Source: Reyranella sp.
Lineage (GTDB): Bacteria; Pseudomonadota; Alphaproteobacteria; Reyranellales; Reyranellaceae
Assembly (NCBI GenBank): GCA_021732965.1
Contig: JAKFVZ010000703.1
Coordinates: 1-6,770, forward strand
Direction: 5' to 3'
Length of the DNA stretch: 6,770 nucleotides
Shown here: piece after piece, positions 1-6,770 of the stretch
Layout of the letters: the number at the start of each line of letters is the position of its first letter
Position numbering within the stretch: position 1 is the stretch's first letter
The notes under the pieces: generated by a model
Told to the model about the DNA's origin: nothing
The model's database searches: none
Seen by the model: only the letters and a program-made list of their open reading frames with translations
Translations under genes and position numbers: made by a program

Positions 1-757
1 CGGCGCGCGCCTGCGCGTCGGTGTCGGCGATGTAGACCCAGCGGGCGATGTCGATCTGTCCCGCGGCGGGGTTCTTCGAGCGCTCCGCCGAAGCTTTCGC
101 CAGCTCGCGCTTGTAGAGCGAGGTCTTGGCCGCCAGCGTCTCGATGCCCGGCAGGGTCGACAGCATCAGGCCGAAGCCGTTGCGGCCGCAGTAGCCGATC
201 GAGCGGTCGGTGCCGCCCGCCATGTAGAGCGGCGGATGGGGCATCTGCACCGGCTGCGGCAGCAATTCGTAGGGCTCCGCGACGGTGCCGCTGAAATACT
301 TGCCCTTGTGGTCGTAGCGATGGCGGTGGAAGGCGTCGAACATCAGGCCGACCGCCTCCTCGACCATGTCGCGACGGCCCTCGAAATCCTTGCCAAGGCC
401 CACGAACTCGTAGGGGCGATAGCCCGAGCCGATGCCCAGCATGACCCGGCCGTTCGACAGGATGTCGACGAAGTTCGCGTTCTCGACAACGCGGATCGGA
501 TCGTAGAGCGGCAGCGTGATCACGCCCGAGGCCAGCTTGATGCGGCTGGTCTTCGCGGCGAGGTAGGCCATGTAGGCGAAGCAGTCCGGCATGATGCCGT
601 AGCTCGTCGAGAAATGATGCTCGGCGATCCACGCCGTGTCGTAGCCCAGCCGTTCCGCTTCAACGATCTCGTCGGTGGTGCGCGCGTGCACGGCGCGATG
701 CGGATAGGGCTCTTCCTTCGGATTGGCGTGCGACGTGAAGAGGATGCCGAATTCCAT
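1..757 (-). CDS. Luciferase-like (LLM class) flavin-dependent oxidoreductase, C-terminus beyond window
   Basis: Cytoplasmic TIM-barrel monooxygenase of the bacterial luciferase-like family, which uses reduced flavin supplied by a separate reductase to oxidise a small organic substrate; the substrate cannot be read from sequence. The frame is open for 252 codons from the ATG at 757 to the window edge, where it is still open; family members usually have roughly 330-380 residues, so about two thirds is present. Visible family signatures are the N-terminal beta strand MEFGILF, WIAEHHF at residues 43-49, ITLPLYDP at 80-87, the NGRVMLGIGSGYRPYEF block at 102-118 and PPLYMAGGT at 175-183. A GGGAGA ribosome site (766-771) sits 8 nt before the ATG. 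It follows the binding-protein gene by 19 bp on the same strand, so the two are probably co-transcribed. Family assignment is firm, function open. Confidence 0.9.
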   Translation of the reverse strand, partial: MEFGILFTSHANPKEEPYPHRAVHARTTDEIVEAERLGYDTAWIAEHHFSTSYGIMPDCFAYMAYLAAKTSRIKLASGVITLPLYDPIRVVENANFVDILSNGRVMLGIGSGYRPYEFVGLGKDFEGRRDMVEEAVGLMFDAFHRHRYDHKGKYFSGTVAEPYELLPQPVQMPHPPLYMAGGTDRSIGYCGRNGFGLMLSTLPGIETLAAKTSLYKRELAKASAERSKNPAAGQIDIARWVYIADTDAQARA

Positions 758-776
758 TGCCGTTTTCTCCCGCGGC

Positions 777-1754
777 TTATTCGAGCTTGATGCCGGTATC
801 CTTCACCACCTTGGCCCAGTTTTCGACCTCGCGGCCACGCCACGTATCGCTCTGCGCGGGCTTGTAGAGGACGGGCTCGGCGCCGAGTTCCTTCAGGCGC
901 GTGGCGACTTCGGGAATCTTCGTCGTCTTGTCGATCTCGACATAGAGCCGCTCCAGCACTTCCGGCGGCGTGCCCTTGGCGGCCAGGAAACCCTGCCAGC
1001 TTCCCGTCACGAAGTCCTTGATACCGGCGGCCTCGATGACGGTCGGAAGATCCGGCGCCAGCTCGTTGCGCTTGGCGCTCGACACCGCGAGGCCGCGGAG
1101 CTTGCCGCTCTTCACGTGCGGCAAGGTTGCGATCATGCCGTTGAACAGCGCGTCGGCGTGGCCGCCCGCGACCTGCTGGATCGCCTCGGCGCCGCCCTTC
1201 ATCGGAATGAAGGTGATCTTGAGGCCGAGCGAATGGGCGAACAGCGCGCCCGCGAGATGCGGCGCGCTGCCGAGGCCGGCGGTCGCATAGTTGAGCTTGT
1301 CGGGATTGGCCTTGGCATAGGCGATCAGTTCGGCCGCCGTCTTGTAGGGACGGTCGGGCGCCGCGGCGAGGAGATGCGGCGTGTAGGCCAGCACCGTGAC
1401 GGCGTTGAAATCCTTGGCGACATCGAACGGCAGCTTCATCACCGACGGCGAGATCGTGAGGTTGCCGAGGTCGGTGAGGACCAGCGTGTAACCATCGGGC
1501 GCCGACTTCGCGATCATGTCGACGGCGATGTTGCCGTTGGCGCCGGTGCGGTTCTCGACGACCACCGACTGGCCTAGTGCTGCCTGCAGGTGCGGCTGCA
1601 TCAGGCGCGCGAGGATGTCGGAGGTGCCGCCCGGCGCGTAGGGAATGATGATGCGGATCGGCTTGTTGGGAAAACCCTGGGCCCAGGCGTTGGTCAGGAT
1701 CGCCGGCGTGGCCAGTGTCGCGGCAGTCAGACTGAGAAGGTGTCGGCGGCGCAT
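777..1754 (-). CDS. Tripartite tricarboxylate transporter substrate-binding protein (Bug/TctC family)
   Basis: Periplasmic solute-binding protein of 325 residues, normal for the Bug family. Such proteins capture small carboxylates and related compounds and deliver them to a TctA/TctB-type membrane permease or act in sensing. The N-terminus MRRRHLLSLTAATLATPAIL is a signal peptide: a twin/triple arginine n-region that could be a Tat signal, a hydrophobic stretch at about 6-20, and an AWA cleavage motif at 23-25 before Q26. The mature protein opens with the family hallmark FPNKPIRIIIPYAPGGTSDI (28-47), whose GG..D segment forms part of the ligand pocket. AAGGGAG (1761-1767) lies 6 nt before the ATG and fixes the start. 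No TctA or TctB gene is visible, so it is either an orphan binding protein, common in bacteria with many Bug paralogues, or its permease is outside the window. The luciferase-like gene follows 19 bp downstream. Ligand unknown. Confidence 0.93.
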   Translation of the reverse strand: MRRRHLLSLTAATLATPAILTNAWAQGFPNKPIRIIIPYAPGGTSDILARLMQPHLQAALGQSVVVENRTGANGNIAVDMIAKSAPDGYTLVLTDLGNLTISPSVMKLPFDVAKDFNAVTVLAYTPHLLAAAPDRPYKTAAELIAYAKANPDKLNYATAGLGSAPHLAGALFAHSLGLKITFIPMKGGAEAIQQVAGGHADALFNGMIATLPHVKSGKLRGLAVSSAKRNELAPDLPTVIEAAGIKDFVTGSWQGFLAAKGTPPEVLERLYVEIDKTTKIPEVATRLKELGAEPVLYKPAQSDTWRGREVENWAKVVKDTGIKLE

Positions 1755-1835
1755 CGTTCACTCCCTTAAGTACTTGTTTTGCCGGGACTTTAAGGTGCGG
1801 ACCGACTGAAGGCCAGTGGTGCCTCCGCAATCGGC

Positions 1836-1865
1836 TTGACTTCGCTGCGCTGCACCATCATATAC
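1836..1865 (+). promoter_or_regulatory. Candidate distal promoter for the helicase gene
   Basis: TTGACT (1836-1841) is a 5/6 match to the sigma70 -35 box. It is followed after 18 bp by ATATAC (1860-1865), an imperfect -10 box (17 or 19 bp spacings give CATATA or TATACG). If used, transcription would start near 1872 and give a leader of about 190 nt that begins at a hairpin. The -10 match is weak, so this is a hypothesis. Confidence 0.3.
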
Positions 1866-1871
1866 GCCGCA

Positions 1872-1889
1872 GCCCGCCGGTACGCGGGC
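1872..1889 (+). repeat. Inverted repeat / hairpin in helicase upstream region
   Basis: A perfect 6-bp stem, GCCCGC (1872-1877) and GCGGGC (1884-1889), encloses the 6-nt loop CGGTAC. It lies just downstream of the distal promoter candidate, so it could be the first structure of the helicase leader RNA. There is no following T-run, so it is not an intrinsic terminator. Confidence 0.4.
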
Positions 1890-1928
1890 GCCCAAGATTT
1901 CTCGCGATCGCGCGACGCGCCCCATTCT

Positions 1929-1956
1929 TTGTGACGGCGCCTCATCCCGAGACAAT
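1929..1956 (+). promoter_or_regulatory. Candidate proximal promoter for the helicase gene
   Basis: TTGTGA (1929-1934, 4/6 to the -35 consensus) and GACAAT (1951-1956, 4/6 to the -10 consensus) are 16 bp apart. This alternative to the distal candidate would give a leader of about 100 nt. The two cannot be ranked from sequence alone. Confidence 0.25.
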
Positions 1957-2021
1957 CCCCCAAGACAAGAGCCGTCCCAGCCGCGCGCGGGAACGGGCCT
2001 AACGCCGCCACAGATGCGCGT

Positions 2022-2042
2022 GCCCGGGATGGCATGCCGGGC
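2022..2042 (+). repeat. Hairpin immediately upstream of the helicase ribosome-binding site
   Basis: A perfect 6-bp GC-only stem, GCCCGG (2022-2027) and CCGGGC (2037-2042), encloses a 9-nt loop. Its 3' foot is 7 nt before the Shine-Dalgarno sequence at 2050-2054, so folding or protein binding here could affect ribosome access. In a GC-rich genome such a stem may also arise by chance. Confidence 0.4.
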
Positions 2043-2049
2043 GGCAAGT

Positions 2050-2054
2050 AAGGA
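2050..2054 (+). promoter_or_regulatory. Ribosome-binding site setting the GTG start of the helicase
   Basis: AAGGA sits 6 nt before the GTG at 2061-2063. No in-frame ATG lies nearby upstream, and the protein from this GTG begins directly with the expected DEAD-box Q-motif region, so the GTG start is well supported. Confidence 0.75.
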
Positions 2055-2060
2055 TTTTCA

Positions 2061-3812
<1,752 letters not shown>

Positions 3813-4742
3813 CTAGACGATCCCTTCCTCGCGGAAGATCTCCAGGCACTTCGAAAGAGCGCGCTCGTACCGGGCGCGCTCTTTTGCCATCGAGGCCTCG
3901 TCCCAGTCGAAGAAGCCGCCCTTGGTCTTGAAGCCGATGCGGCCCTGGTCGACGTTGCGCTGCAGGACCGGCGGCGGGCCGTCCGAATTGTTGAGGTCGG
4001 GCCAGATGATTTTGGCGACCGCGCAGGTCGTGTCCCAGCCGGAATGTTCCTTCTGGGTGATCGGGCCGGCGGCGGCGTAGCGGAAGCCGAAGGAGAGACG
4101 CACCGTAGCGTCGATGTCTTCCGGCGAGGCGACACCCTCTTCGATCAGCCACAGCGCCTCGCGCATCAGCGCGCCCTGGATGCGGTTGCCCAAAAAGCCG
4201 ATCACGTCCTTCTTCACCTGGACCGGCCGCTTGCCGAGTTCGCTCATGATCGCGCCGACCTTTTCGGCGAGCGCGATATCGGTGTGGACGGAGCGCACGA
4301 CCTCGACCAGCGGGATCAGGTGGGCGGGCATGAAGAAGTGCAGGCCCATCATGCGGTCCTGGGTTTTCAATCCCTTGCCGATCTCGCTGATCGGGAAGCT
4401 CGACGAATTGGAGGTCAGCGGCACGCCGGGACGGGACAGCCGCTCCATGTCGGCGAAAATCTTCTGCTTGAGAGCGAGGTCCTCCGTGACGGTCTCGACG
4501 GCGATGTCGATTTTGGGCCAAGGAGCCTCCTCGAGGGTGGCGCAGGTCGCGAGACCTGAAACATCGTCCGACTTGCCCATGGCCTTGAGTGCCCGGGCGG
4601 TCGCCGCGGGCAGCCCGTCGCGGGTCGAGGTGGAGCGCGACACGACGTCCACCTTCCAGCCGCCACCCAGGAACATGGCGATGATTCCGACGCCCATCGT
4701 GCCTCCGCCCAGCACCAGGGCGTGACGTTCGCTTTGCGGCAT
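3813..4742 (-). CDS. 3-hydroxyacyl-CoA dehydrogenase family protein, NAD-dependent
   Basis: A 309-residue cytoplasmic oxidoreductase of the family that converts L-3-hydroxyacyl-CoA to 3-ketoacyl-CoA with NAD+. An N-terminal Rossmann fold carries GGGTMGVG (12-19). Candidate active-site residues are the SNSSS segment (111-115), H135 in GLHFFMP, E147 in LVEVV and N186 in GFLGNR. The C-terminal helical domain contains GFRYAAAGP (219-227). Length matches single-domain 3-hydroxybutyryl-CoA dehydrogenases. The usual HFFNP motif reads HFFMP, and the W-D-rich C-terminus is atypical for a plain PaaH/Hbd enzyme, so relatives such as carnitine dehydrogenase-like or lambda-crystallin-like enzymes are possible. 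I chose the ATG at 4742 because GGGAGGA precedes it by 6 nt and the Rossmann strand follows at once; a TTG 54 bp upstream lacks such a site. It is divergent from the crotonase/SDR pair, and its stop abuts the helicase stop. Confidence 0.9.
   Translation of the reverse strand: MPQSERHALVLGGGTMGVGIIAMFLGGGWKVDVVSRSTSTRDGLPAATARALKAMGKSDDVSGLATCATLEEAPWPKIDIAVETVTEDLALKQKIFADMERLSRPGVPLTSNSSSFPISEIGKGLKTQDRMMGLHFFMPAHLIPLVEVVRSVHTDIALAEKVGAIMSELGKRPVQVKKDVIGFLGNRIQGALMREALWLIEEGVASPEDIDATVRLSFGFRYAAAGPITQKEHSGWDTTCAVAKIIWPDLNNSDGPPPVLQRNVDQGRIGFKTKGGFFDWDEASMAKERARYERALSKCLEIFREEGIV
3854..3885 (+). terminator. Intrinsic-terminator-like hairpin inside the convergent gene
   Basis: A perfect 11-bp inverted repeat, AAAGAGCGCGC (3854-3864) and GCGCGCTCTTT (3874-3884), encloses a 9-nt loop; the plus strand continues with one more T before GCC. 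The first stem base lies 42 nt past the helicase stop codon, so this is the obvious terminator for that transcript. It is embedded in the 3' coding end of the minus-strand dehydrogenase gene (codons 287-297). The T-run is only 4 nt on plus and 3 nt on minus, and mostly paired, so strength and direction are uncertain. Confidence 0.65.
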
Positions 4743-4748
4743 TCTCTG

Positions 4749-4755
4749 TCCTCCC
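4749..4755 (-). promoter_or_regulatory. Ribosome-binding site fixing the dehydrogenase start
   Basis: On the minus strand GGGAGGA lies 6 nt before the ATG at 4742. This near-perfect anti-SD match supports the 309-residue form over a longer TTG-initiated form that would run through the divergent regulatory region. Confidence 0.8.
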
Positions 4756-4767
4756 GTATCGACGCGT

Positions 4768-4782
4768 GCCCCTCGCCGGGGC
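4768..4782. repeat. Small hairpin in the divergent promoter region
   Basis: A 5-bp stem, GCCCC (4768-4772) and GGGGC (4778-4782), has a 5-nt loop. It sits in the leader side of the minus-strand dehydrogenase gene. It is short and GC-only, so chance is a real alternative. Confidence 0.3.
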
Positions 4783-4785
4783 AGT

Positions 4786-4807
4786 ATCCGGCCCAAGTTA
4801 ACCGGAT
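4786..4807. promoter_or_regulatory. Candidate operator: perfect inverted repeat ATCCGG-N10-CCGGAT
   Basis: Perfect 6-bp half-sites ATCCGG (4786-4791) and CCGGAT (4802-4807) flank a 10-bp spacer, placed between two divergently transcribed acyl-CoA-type genes. A half-site centre-to-centre distance of 16 bp and the location suit a dimeric repressor of the TetR or GntR type controlling both directions, but no regulator gene is in the window. No clear -35/-10 pair is visible in this 86-bp region. Followed by TTTT on the plus strand, it could alternatively form a weak hairpin in the crotonase leader. Confidence 0.4.
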
Positions 4808-4828
4808 TTTCAACGAGGGAGAAAACCT

Positions 4829-5602
4829 ATGAGCGCCACCTTCAAGGATCTCGGCATCAGCACCGACGGTGCAGTCGGAATCGTCGAGATTCAGCGGCCG
4901 CCGCACAACTTCTTTGACAACTCGCTGATCAACCAGATCGCCGATGCCTTCGAAGCCTTCGATCGCGACGACAAGATCCGCGCCTACGTGCTGTGCGCGC
5001 AGGGCAAGTCGTTCTGCGCGGGCGCCGATTTCGCCAATCGCCCGCAGACCGGCGCGAACGAGAGCGGCAAGCATCTCTACAAGGAAGCGACCCGCATTTT
5101 CCGCGCGAAGAAGCCGAGCGTCGCGGCGATCCAGGGACCGGCCATCGGTGGCGGTCTCGGCCTTGCGCTGGCGCCCGACTTCCGTGTCGCCGCCCCCGAG
5201 GCGCGTTTCGCCGCCAACTTCACCCGCCTGGGCTTCCATCCGGGCTTCTCGCTGACCTTCACGCTGCCGCGCCTGATCGGCCAGCAGAAGGCGAACCTGA
5301 TGTTCCTGACCGGCCGCCGCGTCGGCGGCGAAGAGGCGGTGGCGTGGGGCCTGGCCGACGTGCTGGCGCCGCTCGCCGACGTGCGCAAGGAAGCGATCAA
5401 GCTCGCGCAGGAGATCGCCGAGAGCGCGCCGCTCGCGGTGATGTCGACCCGCGAGACGATGCGCCGTGGCTTCGCCGATGCGGCGGAAGCGGCCACCGAG
5501 CGCGAGCTGACCGAGCAGGAGTGGACGCGCAAGACCGAGGACTTCAAGGAAGGCGTCAAGTCGTACGCCGAGAAGCGCCCCGGCAACTGGAAGAACCGCT
5601 AA
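4829..5602 (+). CDS. Enoyl-CoA hydratase/isomerase (crotonase) family protein with atypical active site
   Basis: A 257-residue crotonase-fold protein, normal family length, expected to bind an acyl-CoA thioester in the cytoplasm. The CoA/oxyanion-hole signatures are clear: SFCAGADF at 61-68 and IQGPAIGGGLGLALAPDF at 101-118, then LPRLIG at 146-151 and the LTGRRVGGEEAVAWGLAD block at 160-177. Aligned by eye with rat mitochondrial enoyl-CoA hydratase, the position of catalytic Glu144 (GGGCE) is Gly111 and that of Glu164 (PEI) is Phe131, so neither hydratase glutamate is present. Other crotonase chemistries (isomerase, thioesterase, dehalogenase, C-C lyase) or a substrate-restricted role are therefore possible. 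AGGGAG (4816-4821) lies 7 nt before the ATG. It is the first gene of a pair with the SDR 12 bp downstream and shares a divergent promoter region with the hydroxyacyl-CoA dehydrogenase. Confidence 0.9.
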   Translation: MSATFKDLGISTDGAVGIVEIQRPPHNFFDNSLINQIADAFEAFDRDDKIRAYVLCAQGKSFCAGADFANRPQTGANESGKHLYKEATRIFRAKKPSVAAIQGPAIGGGLGLALAPDFRVAAPEARFAANFTRLGFHPGFSLTFTLPRLIGQQKANLMFLTGRRVGGEEAVAWGLADVLAPLADVRKEAIKLAQEIAESAPLAVMSTRETMRRGFADAAEAATERELTEQEWTRKTEDFKEGVKSYAEKRPGNWKNR

Positions 5603-5607
5603 GGGAG
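5602..5607 (+). promoter_or_regulatory. SDR ribosome-binding site overlapping the crotonase stop codon
   Basis: AGGGAG begins on the last base of the crotonase TAA (5600-5602) and ends 7 nt before the SDR ATG at 5615. Terminating ribosomes would sit on this site, suggesting translational coupling of the two genes. Confidence 0.75.
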
Positions 5608-5614
5608 CGTTTCC

Positions 5615-6418
5615 ATGGCACAGGTCGCGGGCAAGGTTGCCGTCGTCACGGGCGGTGCCTCGGGCATCGGTGAGGCCTGTGCCGAAACGCTGGCGCGCGA
5701 GGGCGCTGCGGTTCTCATCACGGACATCGACGACACCCTCGGCAAGGGTGTCGTCGACCGGATCACCAAAGCGGGCGGCAAGGCGCAGTACATGCGCCAC
5801 GACGTGCGCGACGAGGCGGCGTGGCCCGGCGTGATCGCCGAGGCCGAGAAACGCTACGGCCGCCTCGACATCATGGTGGCCAATGCCGGTATCGGCATCA
5901 TGTCGCCGATCGCCACGATGACTCTCGCCGACTGGCAGCGTCAGCAGGCGATCAACCTCGATGGCGTGTTCCTCTCCATCAAGCATTCGATCCCGGCGAT
6001 GCAGCGCGGTGGTGGCGGTTCGATCGTGCTGATGTCCTCGGTGGCCGGCCTGCGCGGCGCGCCGGGCCTCGCGGCCTATTCGGCGACCAAGGGCGGCGTG
6101 CGTCTGCTGGCCAAGTCGGTGGCACTGGAGCATGCGGCCGACAACATCCGCTGCAACTCCATCCATCCCGGCATCATCGCCACGCCGATCTGGGAGAAGA
6201 TCCCGACCGGCGCCGAAGGCAACCGCCGCAATGCGCCGATCGATCCGCGCGAGCGTGCGGCGGCTTCGGTGCCTTTGCCCCGTGTCGGCGAGGCGCAGGA
6301 CATCGCCAACGGCGTGCTGTTCCTGTGTACCGACGCCGGCAACTACATCACCGGCCAGGAGCTGGTGATCGACGGCGGCATGACCGCTGGCGGGCGTCCG
6401 ACCCGGCCGCTGCAGTAG
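5615..6418 (+). CDS. Short-chain dehydrogenase/reductase (classical SDR)
   Basis: A 267-residue cytoplasmic NAD(P)-dependent alcohol dehydrogenase or ketoreductase with a complete classical SDR set: cofactor motif TGGASGIG (12-19), acidic D37 after the second strand (favouring NAD(H) over NADP(H)), NAG (90-92), structural N114, catalytic S142, Y155 and K159 in YSATKGG, and HPG (184-186). The end has the usual GQELVIDGGMTAGG (247-260), fitting FabG-like or 3-hydroxyacyl-CoA dehydrogenase-like SDRs. It starts 12 bp after the crotonase gene with an overlapping ribosome site, so it probably works on the same pathway, for example oxidising a hydroxy-acyl intermediate. The name 3-oxoacyl-ACP reductase would be an over-call, because many substrates share these motifs. 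A broken membrane-protein gene starts 4 nt after its stop codon. Confidence 0.93.
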   Translation: MAQVAGKVAVVTGGASGIGEACAETLAREGAAVLITDIDDTLGKGVVDRITKAGGKAQYMRHDVRDEAAWPGVIAEAEKRYGRLDIMVANAGIGIMSPIATMTLADWQRQQAINLDGVFLSIKHSIPAMQRGGGGSIVLMSSVAGLRGAPGLAAYSATKGGVRLLAKSVALEHAADNIRCNSIHPGIIATPIWEKIPTGAEGNRRNAPIDPRERAAASVPLPRVGEAQDIANGVLFLCTDAGNYITGQELVIDGGMTAGGRPTRPLQ

Positions 6419-6422
6419 ACCT

Positions 6423-6770
6423 ATGGGTGAGGCCGCGCGGATCTGGATCGTCGTCGCCGCGCTCAGCGGCGCGATTTCGGTCATCGTCGGCGCCTTCGCC
6501 GCGCACGGGCTCGACCTGCGTACGTAAGCAGGCCTCAAGGCGAAGGACTGGCTGCAGACCGGCAGCCACTATCAGATGGTCCATGCGCTCGCGATGCTGG
6601 GCGTCTGCGCCCTGGCTGGCGCTGAACTGCTCAACGTACGCCTGGCGCTGGTCGCGCTTTGGCTCTTCCTCGTGGGCAGCGTCCTGTTCCCGGGCGCGCT
6701 GTACGCCCTGTCGTTCGGCGGCCCGCGATGGTTCGGCGCCGTGGCGCCGATTGGCGGACTCGCTTTCATC
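6423..6770 (+). pseudogene. DUF423-family small membrane protein, interrupted by an in-frame stop and cut by the window edge
   Basis: Read from the ATG at 6423, the frame gives 34 residues including RIWIVVAALSGAISVIVGAFAAHGL, a typical DUF423 first membrane segment with its G-A-F-x-A-H-G motif. It then meets TAA at 6525-6527 and continues uninterrupted in the same frame for 81 codons to the edge. The continuation carries other family hallmarks: SHYQMVHALAML (48-59), GSVLFPGALYAL and APIGGLAFI, covering membrane segments 2 to 4. No frameshift is needed, so a single base change such as CAA or GAA to TAA explains the break; a sequencing error is equally possible. DUF423 proteins are conserved inner-membrane proteins of about 120-130 residues with unknown function. 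The ATG is 4 nt after the SDR stop and has no good Shine-Dalgarno, so translation would depend on coupling. Confidence 0.8.

Larger units (their letters stand above)
1755..2060. other. Divergent intergenic region with no credible gene
   Basis: This 306-bp stretch separates the start codons of the binding-protein gene (minus) and the helicase gene (plus), so it must hold promoters for both. Short open frames exist on the minus strand, but they have no family resemblance and overlap the promoter area. I see two possible sigma70-like promoters for the helicase, two GC-rich hairpins, and a 10-bp palindrome CGCGATCGCG at 1903-1912. No convincing -35/-10 pair for the minus-strand gene could be picked by eye. 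Confidence 0.7.

Noticed and set aside
1903..1912. CGCGATCGCG palindrome considered as a regulator binding site.
   Set aside because: CGATCG-type words are frequent in this GC-rich window, including the helicase repeat, so one copy is not evidence of an operator.
1790..2047. Minus-strand open frames in the region between the binding-protein and helicase genes.
   Set aside because: They fill the space needed for two divergent promoters, have no recognisable domain and lack a good ribosome-binding site.
4743..4796. An 18-residue N-terminal extension of the dehydrogenase from a TTG at 4796.
   Set aside because: It lacks a Shine-Dalgarno sequence, would consume most of the divergent promoter region, and the ATG at 4742 has a near-perfect one with the Rossmann strand directly after it.
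4415..6538. A 707-codon open frame on the minus strand across the crotonase, SDR and divergent promoter region.
   Set aside because: It is antisense to two genes with complete catalytic motifs and ends inside the dehydrogenase in the wrong frame. Its composition (His/Arg/Ala-rich) is typical of antisense shadows in GC-rich DNA.

Overview
The window is GC-rich, densely packed bacterial DNA with strong Shine-Dalgarno sequences and C/G-ending codons. A Bug/TctC-type solute-binding protein, a luciferase-like flavin oxidoreductase, acyl-CoA/SDR enzymes and a DEAD-box helicase with a long Gly/Asp/Arg/Pro tail suggest a metabolically versatile proteobacterium. My best guess is an alphaproteobacterium of the Rhodospirillales/Hyphomicrobiales type; the phylum-level guess is fairly safe, anything finer is inference.

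Layout. (1) Positions 1-1754, minus strand: a two-gene unit with a secreted tripartite-tricarboxylate-transporter-type (Bug) binding protein first and a luciferase-like monooxygenase 19 bp after it; the latter runs off the left edge. (2) Positions 1755-2060: a 306-bp divergent intergenic region with candidate promoters and two hairpins that may form a structured leader for the helicase. (3) Positions 2061-3812, plus: an RhlE-like DEAD-box RNA helicase with all core motifs and a ~200-residue disordered tail built on a GDRPx pentapeptide repeat (15-bp DNA period). (4) Positions 3813-4742, minus: a 3-hydroxyacyl-CoA dehydrogenase whose stop codon directly abuts the helicase stop codon; a strong hairpin-plus-T-run lies inside its 3' coding end. 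(5) Positions 4743-4828: a short divergent promoter region with a perfect ATCCGG-N10-CCGGAT inverted repeat. (6) Positions 4829-6418, plus: a crotonase-fold protein and a short-chain dehydrogenase, 12 bp apart. (7) Positions 6423-6770, plus: a DUF423-family small membrane protein gene interrupted by an in-frame TAA at codon 35 and cut by the right edge.

How the genes may work together: the dehydrogenase, crotonase and SDR share one divergent control region and could act on one CoA-linked substrate. The crotonase lacks both glutamates of classical enoyl-CoA hydratase, so textbook beta-oxidation should not be assumed. The binding protein/flavin oxidoreductase pair looks like uptake plus oxidation of a small organic acid, substrate unknown. 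I see no CRISPR array, tRNA, rRNA, insertion sequence or phage gene. I did not find a clearly new multi-gene system. The observations most worth checking are the terminator embedded in a convergent gene, the glutamate-less crotonase and the interrupted DUF423 gene.
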